Of a stretch of DNA of 64,000 nt, positions 36,802 through 48,010 are shown in pieces. The notes below the pieces were generated by a model, which saw only the letters and a list, made by a program, of their open reading frames with translations, made no database searches and had not been told where the DNA came from. The stretch is taken from positions 132,174,001 to 132,238,000 of the forward strand of contig CP142453.1 in assembly GCA_038049695.1 (NCBI GenBank), given 5' to 3'. Made by a program: the position numbers and the translations under genes. Each line of letters begins with the position of its first letter. Within the stretch, counting starts at the first letter, position 1. This stretch comes from Cinnamomum chago. Taxonomy: Eukaryota > Streptophyta > Magnoliopsida > Laurales > Lauraceae.

Positions 36802-39800
36802 TCATTCAGAATCAGATCCTGCTTGACAAACAGGAAGGTAGTATGTGTCTAGCTGCCAATACTTGTGTTTGACACCCTCCCATACTTCTTCAGGCAAACA
36901 ATCTTTCACAGGCAAGGGAATGAACTGTGTCGAGTAACCCAAATTCCCAAGTTCTAGAGAAACCAACTGACAGTACACCACATGGAAGAAGGCATTACCT
37001 CCACAAAGACCATTAAAGAACGAATAGATTCCTCCAGGCTTCAACAACTTGGGAAGATGCTGGTGAAATTCTCTCAAATCTTCATAGTACTCCCCATAGG
37101 TGTCAAAGAATATCCCTGCACAAATGAAATAAATTTATCATAAGACAACAAGTCGAAGACAATCAAATGAATTAAAAAGGTGCAGCGGCCAAAGATTAAT
37201 AACCAAAGATGTTTTGAATTAAGAGAAAATCCATCCATAGAAATAGGGCACTGCTAAAAACCCACAGGAAACTGTTGAAGACTCATCATCTTCAATAAAA
37301 TTGGTGAAGGTCTGACAATTCAAATCCCAACAGTAGTTAGGAAACTCTTAAGGAATCTATTATGAAAAGAGTTTCTCCAATCACTCATGGATCTCATAAA
37401 GGGGAAAAAAAGAATTCTTCAAAAAGAAAAATCATTGACTCACTGAAACACCTTGAAATCAATCATAAATCATCATCATCAAAGCGTTGTTCCGACTATG
37501 TTAGGGTCAGCTACATGAAATCTGATTCCTCATTCTAATTTATCTCGGGCCAACTCCTCGAATTATTCATGAATGAAACATGAATTATTCACAAACAATT
37601 CATGAAATATCATTAATCGATCAGTAATTGAAAACCAAAAGAAAATATGCAAACCGAAAAAAAAAACCTGTCCCTTTTTTATTATATAAACACCCACCAT
37701 GTTTCTCCCCCTTTCTTTCCAAACTGTGAACAATTGTTTCACAAAATTATTTCTGAAACTGCATATCAATATCACCAACTTCATTACTAAGAAGAAACAA
37801 ATTAGAGAAAAATAGTGGAAAAGGGAGTATCAACAACAACCTTCTACCAATCAGTGTTATGCACAGATTCTGAATCTGGGGACAATAGCTTGCAGCACAA
37901 AGGTGCTTATTGTCATAACCACAAAGTTGTGGGTTCAAATATGTTACCTATGAAAAAAATTGGATTGAAGAAAAAAAATGGTAGTACAATTAATTGTCAT
38001 TATGAATATCTGGGATGGCCTAGAAAAATCTGGGAAACAGAGAAATTGACAAAGTTTTCTTTTCATTTGTTCGTAAACTTTGACCCACAACCTCAAGTTT
38101 GCAATAGCCACTCAGGGAACTTGGTATGAATAGTGAAGAATCTCGAGACATACTAAGAAATCATGTTTCAGAAGGATCACATTCATACAGCCGACATTTA
38201 TCCAACTTATTCATATATTAACCATACCTCCTATCTCAGGCTCTTGATGAAGTCGTTAATTAACTATCAAAAGTGTTGTTAATTTGACCCATAAAATGAT
38301 TTTTTATAACCGAAAAAAGGAAATAAATTAGAATAAGTCCATCACTAATTTAAAGAGCCTCCAATAAAAGTGGAATGAGATGCTCCACTTTTACATGGCA
38401 CATCAGCCTTGCCATTAGCAAACCAAGGTGCAAAACACAATGAAAAGAACCCCCATAACAACTCCTTGACCCAAACCACCTGATAAGGACAATGGGAGAC
38501 ACTCTCCCTCTCTCACTTAAGTAAAATATTGCTAAAATCCTTAACATATATGGTGTAAAGTGTAACCCTTCAGAAGGCTAAAAAACACATGACCACATAA
38601 AATAGAGCAAGTTATCTTCATATAGATAGGAAACACCCGCACTCAACTCATTTTGATCCTTTAAGCGAGTTACTTGAGATTTTCGTAAAGTAACCATAGG
38701 TAGAACATCTTAAATTAATTAGAAAAAAAATCTTATGATTAAAATTTTCCTCTTCTTTCTTCATAAAACAAGATGTGTTAAGGGGGCGTACCCCCATTGA
38801 TATTCAGTCTCTTCCAAGTAGATATTTCATCCCAAATCCAACACTACCATTCTTCATATTTGAAGAATTTTACCTCGCATAAAATGAAGAGGAAGGAACC
38901 AAAATTTGATTATGAATACCAAGCATGTAGTAAAACAAATATCAGCATTCATCTCCTGCACATTTCGAGATCATAAAATAAGCCCTATTCTCCAGGGTTT
39001 TTCTCTTTTAGTAAATGTAAGCACACAAATGCAACAAAAATAGATCATTAATTTAAAAAAGAACGAAATCGGATTTTCAAACGAAAGTTACCGTCATAAG
39101 ATTCAAGTTGAGAAATGACATCTTGCCAGCGCCCAAATATGATCTTAACATTCTCCTTCGTCCCCCAACCCGACCGAATCATCCGCTCATAAACATCAGG
39201 ATGAGCCTCAACAATAGTATGCTTAACAGGACTATACTGTTGAATTGCCATGTCCACAAGCCCCATTCCAAATCCAACATTCAAAACATGCCCACCGCCG
39301 CAACAGATAGCCTTCGCATGAGCTTCCATCAGCGGTTTCTCCCATGCCATCATGATCGCCTTTGAATTGGAATCCATCAGCTTGTCCTCGCTGAAAGAAA
39401 CCCTCTCTTCCAAATAATCACCATCAAAATCACGGCCATCTTTGTTTTTCACCCTCTCTATCGTCCCCAATACCAATTCCGCTTGAATCCCTGCACAAAC
39501 AACAAACATGAAAGATGTCTCATTTTCCATGGAATTGAAGAAGAAGATAAGAAGGGTATGGACCTGCATTGAGGAGGAGGTCGAAGGCGTCCTGATGGGA
39601 ATGTTCCATGGAGAAATCGCCAGCGGAGAGATTGGAGGGAGAGAGGGCGTTCCAAGGGGCGCCTGCTTCCAGAAGGGTCTTGACGATGGCGGCGTGACCC
39701 GCGCGTGCGGCGTGCATGAGTGGGGTGAGGCCGTGCTCGTCGAAGTAAGAGAAGTCGGCGCCGCCTGATTCCACCAGCTCGACCACCTTGTCGCAGTCGC

Positions 39801-39846
39801 CGGAACGAGCCGCTTCGCACAGCAGCTCCTCCGCCTTCTTCTCCAT
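36802..39846 (-). CDS. Ankyrin-repeat RMT2-like protein arginine methyltransferase (At5g65860-like), complete, three exons
   Basis: Exons 39846-39564, 39490-39092 and 37115-36802 join in frame to 331 aa; each junction restores a Gly codon (NA-G-IQAEL, SYD-G-IFF). Residues 5-95 hold ankyrin-like repeats (ARSGDCDKVVELVESGGAD, then HGLTPLMHAARAGHAAIVKT). Residues 96-331 are the methyltransferase: VLNVGFGMGLVD (163-174, SAM motif I), IVEAHPDVYERM with the acidic SAM-ribose residue, FFDTYGEYYEDLREFHQHL and KLLKPGGIYSFFNGLCGGNA, which are the RMT2/guanidinoacetate-methyltransferase-like signature. Yeast Rmt2 has the same ankyrin plus methyltransferase plan and modifies the delta nitrogen of an arginine in ribosomal protein L12; the plant substrate is inferred by analogy. 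No signal peptide; cytosol or nucleus likely. Start chosen at MEKKAEELLCEAA, the only Met in frame at the exon head. Confidence 0.92.
37116..39091. other. Intron 2 of the RMT2-like gene
   Basis: 1976-bp intron. It contains SINE-like fragments near 37880-37975 (GTTGTGGGTTCAAATATG plus A-runs) and 38085-38125 (inverse). Nothing else recognised. Confidence 0.5.
37880..37978 (+). mobile_element. SINE fragment (family B)
   Basis: AAGGTGCTTATTGTCATAAC then GTTGTGGGTTCAAATATGTT (B-box-like) and A-rich 3' part. It resembles the minus-strand copies at 32190-32275 and 56790-56850. No target duplication found. Confidence 0.45.
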
Positions 39847-41102
39847 TTCTCTCTCTCTCTCTCTAATAGGGGTTAGGGTTTTACGGGCAGATGGATGCGA
39901 TGGGAGATGGGTTCAACAAAATCGGTTTAATGATGTAACCAATGTGGTCAGATGTGGCTCCGGCAGCTCAACGGGGATGTAAAAGGGTTCCAGATTTTCC
40001 CCATTTTCCGGAAGTTCCTGCCTAGGTTGCACATGGGTATTCGATTGTATGATTACCCAAAATTACCTAAGTTCCAAACTGCAAAAAAATAATGTCTGAA
40101 ATTTATTTTACGGGTCCCATTTTTGGTCCATATAGGTTCCAAACCGTCAACCAGGAGCTTCGCATATGAGTCGATGATATTACAAATTGTACCTCAAAAT
40201 TATTTTTTTATATTTTTATATATAATACTGAAAATAGTAGACTTAATGCACGGTTATAAGTTAATTGACATATTTATTTTAAGAAAAACGAAGAATGAAA
40301 AGAAATTAGAATCGATTTTAGAACTAAATTCTAGTTCTTTAGGTGGACCCGAATCTAAGTTTTTCCTATCAGAACCGGATCTAAAACCAACAAAACAAAT
40401 TTCGAGTCAAAATCGGATCCGGAACTAGAGTCGTTATTTAGAAACGGGTCAAGGTTCCCTGTCCACTATGGTTCCGATTCATAACCTTCATGTTTGCAAT
40501 CCTATCCTTGGACCACAGACCGGATACCTTACATATTACCACAGTTTTTGAGAATTCCCTCTAAAAGTTAAATTTTTCCCAAATCATTCTCTACCAGTTA
40601 TGCTCTAGTTCTATATTCTCATTAACAATTCTGGTTTAGAAACTATAAAATTAGTTTCGAACCGATTCTGGTTCCATTTTCTCATTACGGTTCCAATTCC
40701 AGGTCCAACATGGACCCGGACCAGACCAAACCAACCCGTTTGCATTCCTATCCGATCATAATTGAGTATGAACAGACTGTTCTTATTACGTTCATAGGCC
40801 TTCGGATAATTGACTGATTGAAATTTGCAAATTAGAATGACCATAAATCATCCGATGCATAATTCATATTTGCACACCTTTTAGTAGGGCCATTGGATGA
40901 CCCATCCCAATGATTACACACAACCACTCAAAGCACCATGCTCTATGTAATGTGATAATCCATATCTAATTCTAATTGGATTTGATCCCACCTTGAGATC
41001 GATCATCAGTAAATCATGGAAGTTTATTTGTGATTTTTATTCTAATCATGTTTTACATGTAATTAATCTTATTGTGGGCTCAACTCTATTGAGTTTTCAA
41101 AG
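39847..41102. other. RMT2-like 5' flank and degenerate hAT-related repeat
   Basis: A (CT)n tract at 39848-39862 lies just upstream of the start codon. From about 40023 (TAGGTTGCACATGGGTATTC) to 40750 (CCCGTTTGCATTCCTA) the sequence resembles the 22372-22742 hAT element, with at least one extra CAATCCTA end near 40511, so it may be two copies fused or nested. No target duplication could be matched. Confidence 0.45.
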
Positions 41103-41110
41103 CCAATATT

Positions 41111-41448
41111 CAGTGGCGGCTCCAGGAATTCAAGTCAGTGCAGTCAACAAAAAATTTATTTTCCACAAATCAAATAAATTGGTTTTCCTCTTTATCAACA
41201 TTTGTCATCTACTTTCGATAATTCGACAAATATCATATAAAATTCTCAAATAATCTATTTCCGACAATTCGACAAAAATAATATTGAATTATAAAAAAGA
41301 GAGACCTATCAGGCTATCACCTATTACTACAAAAAGAGAAAGTAGGGGTGGGGGGTCAAAATCTTCCATAAGTTCAATTCATTAAATAAATTTTTTTTAA
41401 TAAATTTTCAGAAGTCAGTGGAGTCAATTGCATGTAGCGCCGCCCATG
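41111..41448. mobile_element. Non-autonomous hAT element, 338 bp
   Basis: Left end CAGTGGCGGCTCCAGG; right end read inward CATGGGCGGCGCTACATG; flanked by a perfect 8-bp duplication CCAATATT (41103-41110 and 41449-41456). No transposase. The flanking word GAGTTTTCAAAGCCAA occurs on the left at about 41089 and again on the right at about 41489. Confidence 0.85.
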
Positions 41449-44400
41449 CCAATATTGTACGTTGTACCTCTTTTGCAAATTTTATACGAGTTTTCAAAGC
41501 CAAATTAAAATTTTTATTATGATTTTAGAAGTGAACCAAAGGGTGCGACTGCCCCCCACAAGATGCAGTTAGGTCCGTCCCTCATCACTGAAAAAAACTA
41601 AAAAAGAAGAACATGATGAGAGAGACAAATAGAGAACTGCGTACCTTATTCGTCCCCGCGTCCTCTTCCACCATCATGACTGGCTATCTTGCCGCTGCAT
41701 ACGAGAAGCAGAGGTAGGAGATATAAAGATAGCCGTGAAAATATTTGATTCCCATGCAGCTTTCTCTTTCTTATCATCTTCCTATAATTTTTCTATGTTT
41801 CCTATCTCAGTTGAACATTTTGTAACTTTTCGATTGTAATAGGAGGATAGTACTTTTTTTTTTTAAGGGCACGTTTGGTAACAGGAGAAGAATCCTCTCT
41901 TCGGATGAATCCTTGGTGCCATGGATTTATGAGGAAGAGGATTCATCGCATTCCACGTTTGGCTAGCACAGAGGAATTAGAGATGATTCCTTCAAACTCA
42001 TGTTTGTTAACGCAAGTGGAATCCACAAAAAAAAAAAGAAAAAAAGAAAAAGGGATTGGTTATCTTCCATTTTAAATTCAGTTCATACCACTCATCCTAA
42101 CTTACATCCTAAATCACCATCTCCAATTAAACCCACCCCCATCACTCAAGTTTCAGCTACTTAGGATTTAATTAAAAATTGTACACCGGTATCTCCAATT
42201 AGACCCACTTCCAATATTTCCACCAGCTTTAAGCCTATTGTCCAAGAGAAACTGCACACCTTGAGAATATTTCTTCTACTTGAAAATCAAGATAAAGCTA
42301 GACTCTGTAGAAAATCATTTGTTGTAAATAAATGTTTCTATATAAATTGTTCACCTTAAGAAGCATGGTGTTTTCATAAAATCAAAGTTGAGATTCTCTC
42401 TAGTTTGGAATCTATGTCCTGCAGCTCTCTGGATTTTGATTTTAGATCACTTTCAAAATGCAACTTTCTTTTGCATAGGAGCTATTTCCCAGCAACATGT
42501 TCACTTCAGTCAAGGAAAGTGTAATCGGCAGGAAACGATCTCTAATGAGCAACTGGGAGTAGGAATAATCGGAACAGTTATTATTGCTAGTGGATTCAAA
42601 CCATTCAACTACAAACTATTTGCATTTCAAACCATTTGCAAGAATAATCTGAAGAATTATATTTCCACTTCCATAACAAACCATTCAACTATAAACCACT
42701 CTTACCTATGACAACATCCACTATAAAATTTGTTTATCCAAACATGCTATAGAACATCACCTGCATATTCTAGTTGGGCTCCAAAATTGAAAAATGGGTT
42801 TTTGCTGGAAGGATAGACAATGAAATATTCAGTTTAAATTTTTGCAGATTATGGATTCACTGTGTAACAATTCCTATGAATAACAATAACACACAAGCAT
42901 GCCCCCAACTAATCATATCTAGCACAATTTAGCAATGGAAATAAGCATATCATAGCCCCCGTCACATCTATCCAAAATAAAACATCAATCCATCCATTCA
43001 AATTACATTGAGAATAAAAGGTCAATCCATAACCATCCATCCTCTATTTCAATTCAACTGAATAATCTGTAACATGTAAAAAGAAAATGCCAAAAAACAA
43101 CTCCCATTCATCCACCGGAAGCAATAAAAAAAAAAACTGTGACTCCATCCATTCAACAACCAATTACATAAAAACATTCTTAAGGTAGTCCCCATCATAG
43201 ATAGCCTTATGGTTGCAGGACCCAACCCATCAAGAGACCCACATGTGAAAGTCCATCATAGTGCAATGTTTTGATGAAATACACTATCAGGTTGAGAGTT
43301 TGGTTGTAGCAGCAGCAGCTCTTGAGATATAATGCAAGTGTATACAACTAGATAAAACTTATACTACCTTCTCAAACATGGACAGCAATAGACGACTTCA
43401 TGGTGAGAATCAGATTATAGACTCCCTTCTCATAGCAACGCACATAGCTGATGCTAGAATTGAAGTAGCAGCAACTTTGGTTATCAATTGTAGATTTATA
43501 TCAAGAAATGTGTTGTGTGTCAATAAGTGCAAATGCAATAAGAACAACTGAACAATGGAAAGTTCAGTAGAAAATGCTAATAACTAGAAATAGACATGTT
43601 TGCCCAAAGGCCCAATAATTCAATTAAATTATTCCCATAAAACAGGCCCAAACCAAGTTAGAAAGATTTAAAATTTGAACTTGTGTGTTTATCATCTAAA
43701 GGAGACTCTACAAAAAGTAAAATGAAAATAAAAAGCAGTCATGATACAAAGTACCATGCCCCCTCATCATCATTATAGCTTGATTCCATGAATGAAATGC
43801 TCTTTTTTTTTTTTTTTTACCTTAAGAAACTTATTGTATATGATGTGCTTACTGCTTCTGGGGAGCAACACCCATGATCAAGCTTTCAGTGGTGCTGCTT
43901 TCTCCAGAGAAGGACAGATCAGGATACATCTTGCATCTGAAACACATGTTAACATAAAATTAACTTGTCATGTTACATAATTAATGTAATTGAAAGTAAT
44001 TACATATTTGAACTAGAAAGAAAGGAGTAATAATAAGAAGGTTCCTCTGTATGAGACTCCTAGCAGGCAGAGTGTCAATGCCTTGTATCCTTTAATTGAG
44101 ATCTCCAAGCCAAACAGTAATATGGGAAGGTCTTGCATATGGGCTCTTCTTGCATATGAATGAGTGGGAAATGTGCATTCCTTTCTTCTTCATTACTTGC
44201 ATGAGCCACACACACACACACACACCCAAAACAGAGTAATTAAATAAACTGAAGCATCTTCTTAAAGATATAATCATCATGATATTAACATTTATGAAAG
44301 AGGAAATAAAAAGGAGAATTCAGATGTACTTTGATTTGTTCAGGAATGTGGGGCATCAACATGTCCAATTATAATGAGTACCAGGATTTGGACTGTAACA

Positions 44401-45441
44401 AGCCCAATTCAGATGAATGGTCCAACTTCAAATACTGCATAAAATCATATCCAGAGGCGGGAGAAAAAAAAGATAACCCAGTAGTAATAAAAATAAATAA
44501 ATAAACGATGTAAAAGGAAGTAAAGCACAGACCTTTATCATCTGGATCAGCAGACCATTTTCCTGCTGTGTGCTTAAATGATCCACTTTTCCCTTCACTC
44601 CTTTTCCAGTCTGATTTAACCCAACAACTCTCCCACCCATCTTCACACATTAACATAAACATAACAAAGAAGAGCCCAATCAGATCCAACAAACCATTCA
44701 ATTAAAATGGCAACTTTAAAAACAACATTGCAAAGGAAAAGGAAACATACACATTGGATTATTGCAAACCAAAACCAAAACCAAAACTTGCTATCCACCT
44801 GCATTAGCACAGTAGCTCTAGCATGCCACATCTCAAAGCACAATCCTTTGGAAACATGGTAAATTAATATCCTCACTTAATCCTTCACTCAAGAGATTGA
44901 CTGATGTGAGTCTTAAGAGGCAAAGACCTGGCCTCTACCCCAACACTGAGGCTGATGTTTAAAGTTAGTTCAATTCCACAAAGAAAAGCCACTTGGAAAT
45001 TTGACAATTATTACCACAATACATACAACATTGCAAGTCATGAAACTAAGTCACGGTAGAATTTCTCAAACACCACCAGACATGAACAACAAACACAACA
45101 CCCAAGAGAGTGAAATGGCGCTAGAAAACATAAAAGAACATCAAAATGGCGTGATTCAACATCCATCACATTGAAAAATATCAGAAAAGTTTGCATCCAT
45201 CACAACCAATCCATTAACAAAGAGTGAGGTGAGGTGTTTTTTTTTTTTTTTTTACAAAAGATAAGTATATATTCCCAAGGGAAAGTGCTAAATACACAAA
45301 AAAAAAAATTAGGAGCAGCTCCACCCCACTTGCATCTTAGCTTAGAGACACAACCGAGGAGGAGCTGGACCACCCAAAAAGCATGCCCAGAGGTTGGGCT
45401 AGCCAAAAAGCCTCTTCATCAGTCCCCACTTACAAAAATAT

Positions 45442-46872
45442 TTATACCAAAAAAAGAAGGAAGACCCCAAAATTTGTCAAGCTCTCCTTCCCCCTAGCTT
45501 CCCACATGTCTTTAGATAGATTCTCTCTAAAATCTGTCATAAATTGTCTATCCGCATCACTAGGACCAACAACATTATCCTCTTTGATATCATGATCTTG
45601 TTCATCGTTAAGATCAGCCTCTTCCATCATCTCATTCAGTGCTTCTCTGAACAATTCATCATCAAGATTCCATCGACGGATAAAGTTGTGTACAACACAA
45701 CATGCCACAACGATCTTCACTTGTGTCTTGATAGGATATCTTGGAGGAGTTTGGAGAAGGGCAAATCGCTGCTTTAGCACCGCAAATGTTCTCTCCACTA
45801 TATTGCGTAGCTTTGCATGCCGCAAGTTGAACAATTCATGTTCAGTTTTAGGCGCTTGTGTTGTGGACCATTCTTTAAGGTGATACCGAACCCCACGAAA
45901 TGGTGCTAAAACCCCCCGCGTATTTGCATAACCTGCATCCACAAGGAAAATTTTTCCTACAAAACAAAATTGGGACAGTCATGTTATGCCTTAAACATAA
46001 TAGGCTTTATGCATTTAATGACAAAGGGCTAAAAGTTTATTACCAGTTGGAACACGTAACCTATTCTGGGCCCGTCTCCAAACCACATTTTGTAGAATCT
46101 TCGAATCCGATGCCGATCCTTCCCATCCAGCGCAGATATACTGAAAACACATATCAAATGATACAACAGCCATAACATTCTGTGAAAATCCTCCCTTCCT
46201 ATTGCGAAAACGGACTTGATCTTCAAGTCTAACCCATGCTGGGATATGTGTACCATCTATTGCTCCGACACAATCCTATAAACAAGTACAACATGTATCA
46301 CCATATGGCATATAGTTTTTTGCAATTCATTATCATAAAACATTTACCTTGAAAGATGGATAGAACAAATGATTATTTGCTATCTCAGGTGGACACTCCC
46401 CTTCGAATTGCTTCACATAATATGGCGTGAGTTTTACAATTGCATCCAGTGTCAAGTTAAAGTATCGGCTGATTGTTTCTCCTGAATGTTGGAACAAGTT
46501 CTGCATTACGTGATTTCTTTAGCTGTGGCCAACAGTGAATAAAAATATTGCAAATTGCTCTTCCACTGACACTGCACGAGAATCTCTTAAATGCCCCCTG
46601 TGCTTTAGCTCATTGACTAATAGTAAAAAACAATCACTACTCATTCTGAATATATCAAGACATTTACGAGGGTGTCCAGTCAAGATCTCATTGAGATATG
46701 CCCTTCCACTTTGTGCAGATTCATGAACTTTATCTTTGGTTAGATATTGGTAACGGTACCATAAAAGACATGTTGACGTAACAACACTAGTTAATAGTAA
46801 CAGAAGATCCTGTCTATCCATGCTGCTGGTGAAGATGGCTATAACCAATTGAAATAAGTCATGACATTCCAT
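45442..46872 (-). pseudogene. PIF/Harbinger transposase (DDE_Tnp_4), three exons, one in-frame stop
   Basis: Exon 1 46872 (or Met at 46821, MDRQDLLLLLTSVV) to 46348, exon 2 46275-46044, exon 3 45956-45442. Splice sites are clean and the frame is kept. All three catalytic residues are visible: Asp in VGAIDGTHIPAWV, Asp in GSASDSKILQNVV, Glu in NIVERTFAVLKQRF. Exon 1 has the HTH-like part (HPRKCLDIFRMSSDCFLLLV, then SGETISRYFNL). A TAA interrupts exon 1 at about 46519-46521, between TVGHS and RNHVMQNLFQHSGE, where the family usually has a residue such as Gln, Asn or Glu; a single base change would explain it. The C-terminal tail past FIRRWN is acidic, as is usual. It would cut and join DNA at TWA targets together with ORF1. 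Confidence 0.88.
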
Positions 46873-47054
46873 AAAGTTGAATAAAAGTGTTCATGACATT
46901 CCAACAATAAAAAGACATAAAGTGTTAATATAGTTATACATGATAAAAAAAAGAAAAAAAGAAAGCATGTATAAGTCCAACAAACCAACTATGACCAGCA
47001 ATTAGAAGTCCAAGATAATAACCCAAAACACCAGTGTTACACATGTTAAGGAAG

Positions 47055-48010
47055 TTAGTTGTTAAGGAAGGTAAGTATAAAGAGCTTGCGATATTCGTTA
47101 TCTAAGGCCAGAAACTGCGACGCCTTCTCTTCATTTTCTAGTTGTTGAAACGCCCTTAACTTCATTACTGGCTCTAAATCAAGGGGTAGTATTGCTTCTC
47201 ACACCTTCTTCATTCGTTCTTCAGATGTATTCCTTGCCATTATGTGTATCGCATCTGCCATGTTTTGGACAACTGCCACCATTGCATCCCATGCGCTTTG
47301 GCGCCTTGTTGTTTGACGGGAGGAGCCTCCAGGGGTGGCACTACGCCCCCTATCAGTAGAGATGTGTTCATCCCCAACCTCCTCAGTGTTTGGGGTGGCA
47401 TCATCGCCATCATTCGGGTCATGTCCATCCAAGGCATCGTTATGTATGGAAGGTGGTGATTGAGTAATATCATTTGCAACTAATTCATCTCGACCATCGG
47501 CAATTGAGTCGCCAAATATTTCGCACATGATGTAGTAGTCGGGCATGGTCCTAAACCTATACATGCTGGCTCCAGGATGTGCCTGTGTTCCAAAATAATA
47601 ACAAAGAAAAAAAAATTATACTTGCATTTCCCAAAAAGATTTTATAAATTGAATAAAGATCTCACCGCTATGTAATCATCCCACACCCCTGCTTCCGCAA
47701 TGACTTTTTTCCTTTCTTCATCCCATCCAAACCCACTTAAGTTTAGCATAGCCTTCATCACGCTATACCATTTTTTGTAGCTCTTCAACCTATTCTTCAA
47801 CTTATCTTTGCTGAATTCTGGCCCAAACTTTGTTTGCATTTCCTTTGATATCAGACCCCATCCCTCCGAGGTAAACCCCTCAGGGATAACTTTCCCTTCT
47901 TTGCGCATTTCAAGCATGATGTGGAGGAGCGCTACATCATTTGTGCCCGTCCACTTCATGTTTCTCAAAGTAGATCCTCTTGCGGCTTGAGAGCTACTTG
48001 GTTGAGACAT
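47055..48010 (-). pseudogene. PIF/Harbinger ORF1, Myb/SANT-like DNA-binding protein, one in-frame stop
   Basis: Exon 1 48010-47666 starts MSQPSSSQAARGSTLRNMKW and carries the Myb/SANT-like domain (WTGTNDVALLHIMLEMRKEG, FTSEGWGLISKEM, KLKNRLKSYKKWYSVMKAML, GVWDDYIA). Exon 2 starts at 47582 (HPGASMYRFRTMPDYY). A TGA at 47199-47201 cuts it; the same frame goes on as LDLEPVMKLRAFQQLENEEK and ASQFLALDNEYRKLF to a TAA at 47055-47057, which is the normal ORF1 C terminus. ORF1 helps the transposase bind DNA and enter the nucleus. Its host-gene relatives exist, but position inside the TIRs and next to the transposase settles the assignment. Confidence 0.85.

Noticed and set aside
40023-40750. Third full TAGGG-type hAT element
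   Set aside because: Ends resemble the 22372 element, but no matching 8-bp flanks were found and there is an extra internal end; kept only as a degenerate repeat.
42388-42711. 107-aa open reading inside the Harbinger element
   Set aside because: No recognisable domain; on the opposite strand to the transposon genes and AT-rich; likely chance.
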